Assembly (NCBI GenBank): GCA_024449915.1
Contig: JAMZAV010000641.1
Coordinates: 124,001-188,000, forward strand
Length of the DNA: 64,000 bases
DNA from: Sweltsa coloradensis
Lineage: Eukaryota; Arthropoda; Insecta; Plecoptera; Chloroperlidae
Direction: 5' to 3'
The notes beneath the pieces were generated by a model, which was not told the origin of the DNA, searched no databases, and worked only from the letters and a program-made list of their open reading frames with translations. This document shows, one piece after another, positions 13,775-25,518 of the stretch. How positions within the stretch are numbered: the first letter of the stretch is position 1; each line of letters begins with the position of its first letter. The position numbers and the translations under genes are program-made.

Positions 13775-13972
13775 TCGCCAGAAGAAGAGAAGAAGCCAAA
13801 AGTAAGCCAAAAACTCGTTTTGTATCAAATACTACCTCTTGGTAACCTGTTAACCCTTACAAGACAGCCAAGAATTCATTAAGGAATTGCCAAAAATACG
13901 CCAAACGTTTGCCACTAGGTTCCCAAGAGGTCGTTAAAAAGCAGCCAAACAGTTGCCAAAAGTTGACCAAAT
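13775..13972. repeat. Degenerate GCCAAAA short-period array
   Basis: GCCAAAA or close variants (GCCAGAA, GCCAAGA, GCCAAAC, GCCACTA) recur roughly eight times at irregular spacings, often 11-14 bases, interspersed with GTTACC and GGTAACC blocks. It sits in the loop of the fold-back. The tandem origin is inferred from repetition only. Confidence 0.5.
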
Positions 13973-14674
13973 TATAGTCTCGTGTCATAAAATTTAATTA
14001 GAATGCATGAATAGGACATAGTTAAAAAATGTAGAAGATCATGGGAAAATAAATTGAAGACCATGTTTTCGAGTTCCTGTACATTGCCATCAAAAACACC
14101 ACAAATTAAATTACGAAGTGCGATGGAGTTTAGGATGAAGATAATCACAGTAGGAAAGTAGGGCAAATAGCAACATTAATGTTGCTAAATGCAATACATT
14201 ATTTTATTGATGTTTCGTAACAGATAAAACTTTATTTTTATCTTCACCTTGTTATACTTGGATTTAATACCAACCAAATATTTCTACAAAGGTTTCTTCT
14301 TCATCTGATTGGGTGGATGGGGCGCTTATAGTTAGCTGGCTAAAAGCTAATTCTGTGTATATGTTGTGGGTCCCAAACGGATTAAAATAAAAAAAACAAA
14401 TTTTGCACAAATGACAGTCATTACCGGACTATCGCCTATTACAAACGAGAGTTTAATTATTTAAACTTAAATGGGAACAAGAACATTTTCATTTTCATAT
14501 TAAAAATTAATAAACAAGATGATGTGTTAAAGAAACAAGTCAATTGCTTTTCTATGTGTACGAAAAACACGTGTATTATTATAAGTATGGTATTATTGCT
14601 AGTTTTTAATGTCATAGCAATTAATGTAGCTATGCGGTAGCTGATCCTTATACTATCTGCTCCGTTGGAGGTTT

Positions 14675-14784
14675 GCAGATGGTGACGTCACCGGCGGGAT
14701 AGTTCTAGCCAATCAGCGGGCACTAATTTAAAATACCGATCGACCATTGGCCCGCTCGGCCCCGCCGATGCCGCTAGCATCTGC
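14675..14784. mobile_element. Small GC-rich fold-back with CRE and CCAAT box
   Basis: GCAGATG at 14675 pairs with CATCTGC at 14778-14784, followed inward by CCGGCGG versus CCGCCG and by AATCAGCGGGC versus GCCCGC. The segment interrupts the right arm of the large fold-back and is absent from the left arm (compare about 12750-12800), so it is a later insertion. It contains a full CRE (TGACGTCA, 14683-14690) and an inverted CCAAT box (CCAATCAGC, 14709). Confidence 0.65.
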
Positions 14785-16329
14785 ATTTTTTCGATAGAGC
14801 AGCTATTATATTGTTTTTAAACAGCATTGAATTGTCATAACATATAAAACCGTAATTTCTCAATAGCGTGCCCTACTTGTGTACCATCAAATAACAAGAT
14901 GATATCATTAAATTTACGTGGTTTATGTGTGTGACGGCCTTCTTTCAAAATGGCTGCCATTGGTGCCATTCTGTTAGTTTGACATGACCCTACACAAAAG
15001 TTATTTTTCAATGGCATGTTCTATGTATTTACCCAATTTCAAAATTCTTTCATAAAATTAAAAAAAAAAAAAATGTTTCGCCGCCATCTTGTAAAATGGC
15101 CTCTATTGGTGTCGTGGGACAATTCTGAAAAAGCCCAACATTCAAATCAATTTCCAGTTACATTCCTAATATAGTGTGTCAAATGTTATATGTGTATCAT
15201 AAACGAACAATCCCTATCACTTGTCTGCATGTCTTATAAATATAATATATAATTTTCTATAAATAATCCCATTATGTTCCCAGGATGACCAAATATATCA
15301 TTTAATTGGTTATTTCATGTAAAATCCAAATATAACTTCAGTTTTACTACAGCTGTAATAAAAATTATAGAAAATATATGAAAACCAAGTGCGTGTTCTA
15401 TATGCATGTGCCTAAAAGAAGATGGCGTCGTAAAAAACTTAGGCCCAGAATGACAGATGTCTACCCAAGATTTTTTCTATCCTTAAAATACACCCTAACA
15501 GGATTAGAAGATAAAATCCATCCAGGTCGAAATTCCTACGGGTCTTATGGCCAGGGACTGCACTATAATGTGCAAATCACAGGATATTAATGAGAATCAT
15601 TATACGCACATGTTAAGTTTTGTAATTATTTTAGTTTGAAAAGCCCATTATATACAAATTCTGTTATAGCCATCTTGTTGCCAATATGCTAACACACATT
15701 AGAGATTTTTTTCCAAAACCATCGGATTGATATTGTACACTTGAGATGTCCGTAAAGTAAGGCGTAGTTAGGAAAAAGTGGGTTCACGAGGTCTATTTCG
15801 ACCTATAACAGACTATTCCATTGTTGTATTTTTATGTAAATTGCATTTGTATTGTTGAAAATTTCCTTCTTAATTGAATACAAGTAAAATCAAGTGTCTG
15901 CAATTATTTTTCTGACATTTATTTTGGTTTTAGTAAGTCAATGTGCGGCGTTAGAAATGAAGCGTCGGCCATCTTTGAAGCGTCGTGACGTATTGTTAGC
16001 AGTGAAATTTTTTCTTCAGTTATACAACAATACATGCTCCGTGATGTGTAGAACCGAATTGTATTGGTTAGTTCTTGCCCCCCAAGTTGAGCCCATTTTA
16101 GGCCTTCTTGCCTTCGAGATGAACGACTACCAGTATGATTAAACACGTTTGTTATATATTTGTGATTCTTGAGAGGAAATTACCTATCTGAAACCTTCAG
16201 AACTCATCAATTGTGTATTCATATCTGAGGATCACAATATGATGAGGTTCCTTGAGAAAGCCATCAATAACGATGAGAAAACCAATCCATGTTTATATCC
16301 CATGATAAATCAGGTTGTCTGAATAGTAA

Positions 16330-16412
16330 GATGGACTGCATAATATCTAGCCAAGTTGGCACTGCCCGGAAGTGGAAGACACGGGTTCGATATCCGGTTT
16401 GGGAGGCGAATT
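16330..16412 (+). repeat. tRNA-like SINE head fragment
   Basis: TAGCCAAGTTGGCACTGC resembles an A box and ACGGGTTCGATATCCGG a B box, about 40 bases apart. The anticodon and acceptor stems do not fold, so this is a SINE remnant or tRNA pseudogene. Confidence 0.5.
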
Positions 16413-19400
16413 GTTTACGTTCATATATTCCAATAACCGTATATTATATGGCAAAGGTATTTATTTAATAAAACCATTTTGTAATATAATGATATATTAT
16501 TTTCATTACTTTTTATTAAACTTTCACTATTTTACGAGGATCACCTTCCTTAAACTTGTTGACATAATTAACAATAATACAAACATTTGACAAAAGTCAG
16601 TTACAGTGTACGAAATTTAAAAAAAAACTTAGTTTTTTTTGTGTTGTATATAAATTAAACAAGAAAAAACACGATTTAACACTAATTTAACTCTACTATA
16701 GAGAAGCATTTTTGTATGATATGATTTAAAACAAGCAACGGGTCTGAGTCACAGAGAAGGATGCAAATATAAAATAAATACAACAATTAGCGATCTCATT
16801 TGGTGTTTGTATTCAGTTTCAAACCGAGTAACAAAGGGGGGCAATTTGAAACAAAAAACATTGATTTACATTAATTTACATTAATTAGCCCCAAGAGCTA
16901 AATTTGATCACTCGTATATTCTAGCTTCGTAAACTCGTTTCCCAGACATTTAAAACACTTTTCTCTATCTTGCCAGTTAATGGCTTTACGAGTACACGTA
17001 CCGGCTTGCTGATATCTATTTGATTCGTCCGAGTCTAGTTTAGGGCTCTAGTTTACGAAGTTAAGTCGTGGAGGGCTGTAGCATCGGTTGCCGACCTAGG
17101 CTGCCCGTGGTGTGAGTACGGCCCGTTTCATGTTCGCGCTATCTTGCTCGGGATATTTACACGTGCGGGTGTCCGGACCTGATGCAGCTAGATTCTAGTG
17201 GGGGGGGGGGGGGGGAGGCGACCAGGGAGGTGAAGCGACAAAACACGGGGAGGTGTTTGACTTTGTTGAATTTGAAGTGAGGACAGAAAGTTCAAATGTA
17301 GTCAATTAAAAACCTTAAAACTGAAACTTGAACGTTAAAAAATGTATATTAACTATAAAGTTAAGTAAAGTCTTGTTTAACTTAATTTAAGCTTTAAAAT
17401 TGTGAAGTAAAATAAGCTATAAAATTAAACAATTTGAAAAGTATGTTTTTAAATTCTATCTTGGTAATTTGTGAGAAATGATATACACACATGTTATTAT
17501 TTTATAATAAACCTTTATTGGTTTCTATTTTAAGGTTTTGAGCAAATGGCATAAATTGTTGCGAGTACATTTACAAAAAAAAAAGCACTCGAAGACATAT
17601 TATTGTTGCACATACTTTAAACAAACGCACTGGAAATCAATTAATGCTTACGATAAACCAAATGCATATTACATTTAGTCGAGCAGTAAAAAATGCATCT
17701 GCCTGTTTTATGCAATTAGGCCTTCAACTAAAAATTAAAATTTACACTAAGCAAAACTTCTAAAATATAACCTACTAGCAATCCAATTGGTTTATAAAAA
17801 TACGAATGGGCCATAACCATGCAGATAATAACAATTTCATAAATTAATAAATTTCAAAATCTTGATAAGAAATCAAGATTGAAAAATAACAAAATTCGAA
17901 TGTTTAAAAAATCACAGGTTTCAATGTTGACCATATTATGAATATAATATTCAAGTGAGATAGGCTTAGTTCTTTCTTGCATTGTTATTAAGAAAACTGC
18001 AAAAGGTATGACGAAACGTGGAGTTATTGACATAACAGAGTTAGAAAATCTCTATTCGCAAGAGGTCTTAGCACATCAGTATAAATTTTTCGTTACATTA
18101 TGTTTTAATTTATACTGACAAATTATTGAAATGCTACAAAAGCTTCAACGCCTAGATGAAATCTTATCAGTTTTATGTTTATAATTTTCTTTTTTTACGA
18201 CCGTTGAATAATTATCCATTGCAATCGTGCGGATGTTCTTTTTATCAAGTCGAGTGGAAAGAAGCCCATTAACCCTTTTATCCTCGGCGGGTGTTATTAA
18301 AAGCCCACTTTATCACAGTCAACGCGATCCATAGTCCTATTGTGCCTGGACGTCAGTGACGGAAAATAAATATATCGAACTAAACCGCGAGTTATATTAT
18401 CTAAACAACCATATTGAATAATATATAGAGTATTGAATTTATATTAATGTTCAGGTTATGACCAACATGATAAAAAAAATTAAATGCTAATTGACATTGT
18501 AAACGCTAGACAACTCAAATTAATGGCTTGAATTGCTAGGATACACTAGACAGGCATGTTTATTTTGTTTTATCTCAACCATTTTCAGTCGTCACATAAC
18601 ATTTATGATACATTTCCAAATAAGGTCAAAATTAAGTACCTATCAGAGCACTTTTCCATCAGTTCGTTCTAGAAAATAAATTCTAAATAAATTCAATTTT
18701 TTTTTATTAAGAGTATCGAGATGGCCTTAAACACATAAACGTCTTCATTTTCATACTTATTCATGACAATAATGTTGAAAAAAGATATTTATCAAATATT
18801 AGTAAATAGTCAAAGTTTTTTTACGTGTGATGATTTGTACTTGTAGAAATAGGAACCCGCAGAACGTCAAATAAGTAAAATTACCTTTTACCGCACACAA
18901 CAATGTGCATTAAACCGTCTATCATTTTTATACAACCAAACACTCATATTTCAAATTTGAAGAATATTCTTACACTTAAACTTTATTTTAAAAGCAAAAT
19001 GTGTATTTCTTTCATATGCTATACGGTCAATCACTCATGTTCACATTTTCCGTATTTTCACGAACGACAACTAACATATAATACCATCGCGAGTCCACAA
19101 AAAACATCTTTCTCTACATTTATTTTTTATTTCCACCGTATGTCGTTAATCTTTTTGACTTTTGTTGACGCATGTGGCCGCATTTGACCGTCCATACATC
19201 ACAGGCCCATCGAACCACTCTCCCGTAAACATTCCCTCGTCAGCTTTTGTTTGTTTTGTGTTTGTTGGAGAGCTTTACGTAATGGCTGCCAATATTATGT
19301 CAAATTTGTCTCTCTATTTTTAGCTGGTTATTGCTAAGCTCGAAACTCTTCAAACTTTATCATGAGTACACGGAAAGTTTTTAAAAATTATTACACGCAA

Positions 19401-19564
19401 TGCTGACATTTATACATTCAATATTATTAATGATGTATATCGTGCCATGCTCAACTTTACTTTTTTAAATATTGATTCAAAGTCGTGCACATTTAAAATA
19501 TTACAGAAAGTTACTGGTATTATTAGAACAATACTTTACAGCAGAGAAATTACAACATTTTAAA

Positions 19565-19650
19565 AGTTGGCTTGGTCGCTTTGATTTACTGTCTCCGACT
19601 GAAAATCAGTTATATAACTGAGTGGGTAGACTCTAAATACAATTTATTTA
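19565..19650 (+). repeat. 3' fragment of the tRNA-SINE seen at 26971 and 57944
   Basis: GGCTTGGTCGC, AAATCAGTTATATAACTGAG and GGTAGACTCTAAATAC match, in reverse orientation, the tail of the copies at 26971 and 57944. The head is missing, as expected from 5' truncation. An A/T-rich tail (TTTATTTATTT) follows. Confidence 0.65.
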
Positions 19651-20096
19651 TTTATTTTAAAATTTAATAAACAAAACTATAAACTAGGCACAAAATATTG
19701 TTGGTGAAACCCTGTCACGTTTCAGTAATCTTTTCTAATCATTCACAATAAGATTGTGTATACGAAAGGAATTTTTCCCAACTAATACATCGCATTTTTG
19801 TAAAAAGTACAATGCGTTACAACATTGTATTGACTTTGCAATGATGACATTTCGAAAAGTAAGTGTGTGGACGCACAGATACATATAGATTAAATCATAT
19901 ACAGTAATCTTCATTTGAGAATTATCGGCTGAATTCAATTGCATATTGTTTGCCTTGGGTGGGGAATCTTTCGTTTTTAATGTGTGATGTGCTGCTAGAC
20001 GAACGAGAGTGTGAAGAAAAAGAAATTAAAATAGTTGTAGATAAATAGAGAAAATGACAACGACAACGACGACAATTTAATAAGTATCGCTTGAAT

Positions 20097-20114
20097 TTGG
20101 TGGAGGTGCCGGGT
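20097..20114 (-). repeat. CCGGCACCTCC motif, copy 3
   Basis: The minus strand reads ACCCGGCACCTCCACCAA with no mismatch. It lies in the first unit of the tandem duplication. Confidence 0.8.
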
Positions 20115-20282
20115 TTACCATTGACTGGCGTTTTCTTTGCTATTAGTGGTCAGAATTCGTTTCTTAGGACGGAGTAGAGTGTGAAGAAAAATAAATATAG
20201 AGGAAAAGGTATTAAAAGAGTTGTAGATAAATAGAGAAAATGACAACGACAACGACGACAATTTAATTAGTATCGCTTGAAT

Positions 20283-20300
20283 TTGGTGGAGGTGCCGGGT
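20283..20300 (-). repeat. CCGGCACCTCC motif, copy 4
   Basis: Identical to copy 3, in the second unit of the tandem duplication. Confidence 0.8.
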
Positions 20301-20382
20301 TTACCCTTGACTGGCGTTTTCTTAGCTATTAGTGGTCAGAATTCGTTTCTACATCCAACGGAAATCCCTTCCTCCCCAAGGC

Positions 20383-20386
<4 letters not shown>

Positions 20387-20420
<34 letters not shown>
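20387..20420. repeat. (GA)n microsatellite
   Basis: About 17 AG dinucleotides without interruption. Confidence 0.9.
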
Positions 20421-20422
<2 letters not shown>

Positions 20423-20617
20423 CCTAAACTACCTGCTACACGTGCATCTGGCTCGGTTGCCATGACAACCAGATGACGTCGTCCAAGATGTTCCTCTCTA
20501 GTTGTTGACGCGTCGTTACCATGGTTACCGGAACTGTGAATCAGCCGAGCCATCTTATCCCCGGGAAGGCTGACCCCCGACTGAGTCTCCGCGCTCTGAT
20601 TGAGAGCGGGCGGAATT
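20421..20617. promoter_or_regulatory. GC-rich patch with two X-box-like palindromes and a CRE half site
   Basis: GTTGCCATGACAAC at 20456-20469 differs by one base from the palindromic RFX X-box GTTGCCATGGCAAC. GTTACCATGGTTAC at 20515-20528 is a second X-box-like match. TGACGTC is at 20474-20480, between them. The patch is markedly more GC-rich than the surroundings, seems unique in the window and ends where the 20618 repeat begins. An intronic enhancer or alternative promoter is plausible; there is no direct evidence of function. Confidence 0.45.
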
Positions 20618-22906
20618 AGCTCATCGAGGAGGGAAAACAAACATCCGTATTAACTTCACCCATACTTGGAACTGAACCGAATTACTTCACTGGAAGCACA
20701 AGGCTTCAAGACATCCGACTCATTACGAATTATTCGAAATAATTTTACTTGGAATAAGGATAGTTCATTTTGCAGTTCTATGGTATTAACATTCATTTAC
20801 AAAATATCTTTATTACGTTTACAGTTAAAATATTAACTTAAGTTAAAAGTAAGATATAGTAAGTTAAACAATTTGTTATCGTTTGTTTTTTTAACACGTA
20901 CGTCCAAAAAAAAACATAATTGGTGTTGGTGTTGTAAATACTTGATCAATACATTAACATAAAACTTCTTGTAGGTTTAGATAAGCCCTTCTTTATTGTT
21001 GTTTGTCTTTATTTTCTTTGTTTAATCACAATCAAATATTTCCTTGTTCTGAAAGCTTCAATTTCTCTTGTACCAGTTGTATTGTAGATTACATCTTCTA
21101 CTAGCCTAATGCATTCATTACATTGCATTCATTATTAATTGTGTACGATACTCTAGTATTGATTAGCTGGTTAGATGGAAGAACGTTCTAGAGAGATTGA
21201 ACCTCGACAGTTTTGTGGATGTTTTCTCAACTTGTAACAAAATAAAGATACTTGCTTATACACACACACCTTTAAGAACCACCTTAAAAAGTTTGAGGCA
21301 AGGAACTAGTATCATGCCTAACGTGGCACGACTACAATAGAAAACACAGGCTACAATCAGTCATCTTCACGATTGTTTAAACAACATCTTACTCACTTTC
21401 AAAACACGTCATTATTCATCATTTTCATCTCAATTCTCTTAAACACAAAACGACGAAGATAGAGTATTCAAATCCTCACAAGCTAAAATATAATTACTGA
21501 ACGTGCACCCTTCTTTGAGTGACTAAGATCTCTGCAAGACTTCGAGGATAAACCTGATGAATCGTCTTGTAAGTGAAATGAGTTGCCTAGCTGTCACAAG
21601 CACAGTGTTACAAGTGTCTGAGGCACAAAGACGATGGAAATGACATTTAACCACCTGTCATGACCACCTTAAAACATGACGTAACCCCTTTGTACTCTGA
21701 CACGACGAGAGATATATGTGGTTCTGAACATTTTAAATCGTTTTCTATTTTATTTCGGGAAGTTGAAGATTACTTTGGCTATATAAATATTTGTTATTTA
21801 TTTAAATACTTATGAAAAACGATTATGTTTCGAGACGTTTCACCGCAAGTAATATTTGTTTTTATAGCCCAAACAGTAAGAGCTAATCTTTTAAAACATG
21901 GTTTAGAAATACAACAGAAAGATCTAGGCTTCATCTTTGAGTTAAAAATCTATATAAACCGGATATGACCACCGATTGCTATGCTCATTTTTAACATTCT
22001 TCTTCAATAAGGGTAAATCAGAATGATTTTGTAGACTTTTGGGATAAATATGGCTGTGCTATCCGTTCGAATTTGCAATTTTGTTAGCTTGACATTTCAA
22101 CGATTAATGATTTCAATGCTTGAGCTTATGTTATTTTTAATATTTCCTCGACAATCTGTTGATTTAGAAGATCGCTACTTAATTTGAGCAATCTCTACTC
22201 TACCCTTACCTGTTAATTGTTTCTGTAATAATTTTGAAGGGCTAAGTACCCCTGTTTGCATAAATTTTCTGTCCGTACAGCCGTCTTCCTTACTATCATC
22301 ACATCTCACAATAAGGATCGACGAAACTTCCTATTGGGATGTTTATTTTATTGACATTGTCATTTTACAAAACTTATAAGAAATTTTTTGGTGACTTTTG
22401 GTCTGTAGTTCAGGAATAGCATTTATCAGGGGCACAACTTTGTGTACTTGACACCTTCACCAAAGGATTTTAATGTAGAATAAAATTATGTTTGTGTATT
22501 TTTTTCAACAATCAGTAGATGAATTAGCTTCTCTCATATTTTTGTGTACTCCCGTCCCCGTGCTTATTTACATTAAGATGATCGTTGGCTAAATTAGCGG
22601 TTGCACGAACAACAAACCAGTTTGTCTTTATAAAACTGGTTTTCAACATGTAATTTTGATTCGTTGTACGTGCGGCCGCTACTTAAGAGTCTTCACGAGA
22701 CAGACATGTTTACGGCACGCCCGTAAGCACTCAAATTAAGATGTACAACGCTCTGGAGAAAAATTTAAACGACATACGTGAATTCTAAAATGCACATGAC
22801 ACAGTTATTTTTGCTGAACAACATACAACAAACAGAATAGATGTATGTAATAAACCATACTATACACCATTGTTAAGCGTGAAGTCAACGCGACGGAGCA
22901 ATAGCT
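20618..22906. mobile_element. 2.3-kb dispersed repeat, direct copy 1
   Basis: Starts TAGCTCATCGAGGAGGG and ends with GTCAACGCGACGGAGCA. Near the start, on the minus strand, CGGTTCAGTTCC is a B-box-like sequence, so the unit includes a tRNA-like segment. The body is otherwise AT-rich and has no coding capacity. It is followed directly by a second copy in the same orientation. The part ending at 22906 also matches the short inverted copy before the sif exon. Confidence 0.8.
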
Positions 22907-23471
22907 CATCGAGGAGGGAAACAAACATCCGTATTAACTTCACCCATACTTGGAACTGAACCGAATTACTTCACTGGAAGCACAAGGCTTCAAGACATCC
23001 GACTCATTACGAATTATTCGAAATAATTATACTAGGAAATAATAAGGAGAGTTCATTACACAATTCAATTGAAACGCCTTTTCTTATTCAAAATATCTTC
23101 ATTACGTTTGTTTATTTATAAATTAAATGTAAGATAAAACAAAAAAAAAACAATCTGATTTTGTACACTTTTGAAACGTTCTAGTAATAATTATTACTTA
23201 ATTTTAACTTTTGAAAATAAATAATTGATAACGACATGATGGACGCTGTAATTGTAAATACTCTATTCAATACACAAACAAACACTTCTGGTAGGTTTAG
23301 ATAAGCCCATATTTAATGTTGTTTGTCTTTACTTTCTTTGTTTAATCACAATCAAATATTTTCTTTTTTTAATTTTCTATTTATTTTTTACCAGTTTTAT
23401 CTTAGGTTATATCTTCTACTAGCCTAATGCATTCATTACATTGCATTCATTTTTAATTGTGTACGATAATC

Positions 23472-23640
23472 TTGTATTATTATTATTTATTTGCCTTTGA
23501 ATATGTACAAAACAAAGACAGGCAGCCAGAAAAGGGCTTGAAGACCAAAACACATGTGGTGACAGACTGCCTTACTACATGACCAACATAAATAAAAACA
23601 ACTAACAATACATAGAGTAAATTAATTTAATTAATTAGCT
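23472..23640. repeat. Retroposon 3'-tail-like insertion with (TTATTAT) run
   Basis: A TTATTATTATTTATTT run is followed by AT-poor sequence including GGCAGCCAGAAAAGGGC. Segments of the same design are at 42940-43119 and about 50000-50115 (GGGCATAGCCCC). I infer inverted 3' ends of one LINE- or SINE-like family; the similarity is loose. Confidence 0.4.
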
Positions 23641-23649
23641 GGTTAGATG

Positions 23650-24090
23650 GATTGGATGAATCTCGATTTTTGTGATCAATATATCTAAAGTCGGCTAGAT
23701 TCCCAGTCTCAAATACGTCCGTACAGGCGCAAGCGTACCAAATTGAAGCCTCGATCTGACCTATTCAAGATGGCAAATTGGCGTTTCAATTTATGCTTTA
23801 TATTATGACTTAAATGGGAATAAGTATTTTTCTGAATTATTTTAATATGATTTTAGCTTGTGCAGCATAGGGTTGCACAAACAGAAATAATAATAAGTTA
23901 TTGCATAAGGGTATTTAGAAATCAAGTGTTAATGGCTAATATGCTCACGTGATAACCTACACCTCTTGAAAAATATTTGTACTAAAAACCTACTTTAACA
24001 TAGTAACTAACGTATTTAAGATGGCTTCTAATTGACACGCCAGTGGACCAATGACTGGGGATCTAGCCTACTATTGATATTAAATATCAT
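23650..24090 (+). mobile_element. MITE with GGCTAGATCCCCAGTC ends, copy C
   Basis: Terminal inverted repeats GGCTAGATTCCCAGTC (23693) and GACTGGGGATCTAGCC (24053-24068) extend outward with weaker pairing to about 40 bp. The body contains CCTATTCAAGATGGCAAATT and CTAATTGACACGCCAGTGG. It has no coding capacity. An inverted copy is at 38283-38720. It interrupts copy 2 of the 2.3-kb repeat, so it inserted after that repeat was present. Confidence 0.75.
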
Positions 24091-25500
24091 CGTTTGTGAT
24101 TGTGTTCACAACTTTGTAACAAAATAAAGATACTTGCTTACACACACACCTTTAAGACGCCACCTAAAGAAAGTGCGAGACATGAAACAAGTATTATAAG
24201 TAACGCGGCACGACTACAATAGAAAACACAGGCTGCAATCAGTCATCTTCACGATTGTTTAAACAACATCTTACTCACTTTCAAAACACGTCATTATTCA
24301 TCATTTTCATCTCAATTCTCTAAAACACAAAACGACGGAGATAGAGTATTCAAATCCTCACAAGCTAAAATATAATTACTAAACGTGCACCCTTCTTTGA
24401 GTGACTAAGATCTCTGCAAGACTTCGAGGATAAACCTGATGAATCGTCTTGTAAGTGAAATGAGTTGCCTAGCTGTCACAAGCACAGTGTTACAAGTGTC
24501 TGAGGCACAAAGACGATGGAAATGACATTTAACCACCTGTCATGACCACCTTAAAACATGACGTAACCCCTTTGTACTCTGACACGACGAGAGATATATG
24601 TGGGTCTGAACTCTGAACATTTCAAAATTTTGTTCTTTTTTATTTCGGGAAGTTGAAGATTTCTTTGGCTAGAGCAATATTTGTTATTTATTTAAATACA
24701 CATGTAAGTCGATGATGTTTTGCATGTAACATTTGTTTTTATAGCCCAAACTGTGAGAGCTAATATCAGAAAACATGTTGTAGAAATACAACAGAAAGAT
24801 GTAGGCTCCATCTTTCTGTTTAAAAAAACTATAGAAACCGGATGTGACCACCGATTATTTTTAACATTGTCCTTCAAATAGGGTAAAACAGAACGATTTT
24901 GTAGACTTTTTTGGATAAAAAGGGCTGTGCTAGCCATTAATATCTGCATTTTTGTTAGCTTGACACCCCAACAAATGATTTCATGATTGGGCATTTTTTA
25001 TTTGAATATTTTCTCGACAATCTGTTTATTTAGAAGATCGCTACTTAATATGAGCAATCCCTTACCACTAATTCTACCGTTACCTGTAAATTGTTTCTGT
25101 AATAAGTTTCAAGAGCTAAGTTCCCCAGTATGCATAACTTCTCTGTCCGTACACCCATCTTTCTTAGTATCATCACGTCTCACGATAAGGAATGAAAGCA
25201 ATCTGCAATAGAGTTGTTTATTTTGTTGACATTGTGAATGAATTTCCGTGTCCGGATCAAATACATCGACCCCAAAAAAAACAACGGCATCTATGGCCCT
25301 CGCATGCAATTTCCCATTGTTGGACAGACTAGAAGGTGAGAAGGGTCTTGTCTGTCTCCACACTTGCAGTGAACATCGTCCCCCATTGGCAAAAAGACCC
25401 ACTTTAGCCCCCCACTTTAACAAAACTTATGCTTTTGTTGACACTTAGTTTCTGTAGGTCAGAAATAGACAATTTTGTTATAGGCACAACTTTGTGTACT

Positions 25501-25518
25501 TAACACCTCCACCAAAAG
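25501..25518 (+). repeat. Degenerate relative of the CCGGCACCTCC motif
   Basis: Reads TAACACCTCCACCAAAAG; the CCACCAAAA end is intact but CCCGG is not. The equivalent place in copy 1 of the 2.3-kb repeat (22449-22467) reads GACACCTTCACCAAAGG. Upstream sequence (CATCACGTCTCACGATAA, 25171) resembles the body of the repeat that ends in the motif at 61996. Confidence 0.5.

Larger units (their letters stand above)
11478..16128. mobile_element. Giant fold-back element, about 4.65 kb, arms of about 1.7-1.8 kb
   Basis: The outer arm ends are TAGTCGTTCATCTCG at 11478 and CGAGATGAACGACTA at 16114-16128. The arms run inward to about 13160 and 14310, with clear similarity throughout, for example a 64-codon open frame starting MPLKNNFCVGSCQTNR that appears on + at 12574 and on - at 14835-15017. 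Conservation in both arms reflects the inverted repeat, not selection on protein. The loop of about 1.15 kb contains a 5S-SINE and a GCCAAAA array. No transposase is present. It is a Foldback-like or large MITE-type element of unassigned superfamily. Confidence 0.8.
16129..20005. other. AT-rich intron, few recognisable features
   Basis: It holds a tRNA-like SINE fragment at about 16330-16410 and a 3' SINE fragment at 19565-19650. A GC-richer patch at about 17000-17280 ends in a 16-G run (17200-17215). I see no exon, RNA gene or complete element. Confidence 0.5.
20006..20350. repeat. Tandem duplication, units 20006-20164 and 20176-20350
   Basis: Both units share GAGTGTGAAGAAAAA, AGTTGTAGATAAATAGAG, a run of (GAC/AAC) trinucleotides, one inverted CCGGCACCTCC motif and TTAGTGGTCAGAATTCG. 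They differ by a few substitutions and a 16-bp insertion in the second. This is a recent local duplication, so the two motif copies inside it count as one independent event. Confidence 0.85.

Noticed and set aside
12574..15017. Identical open frame (MPLKNNFCVGSCQTNR...) at 12574 (+) and 14835 (-) as a conserved gene pair
   Set aside because: The two frames are the two arms of one large inverted repeat. The identity comes from the DNA palindrome, and the frame has no recognisable domain.
20329..20640. 103-codon minus-strand frame as a small protein
   Set aside because: It runs through the (GA)n tract (giving a serine-leucine repeat) and crosses the start of the 2.3-kb repeat; no domain is recognised and no splice sites support it.
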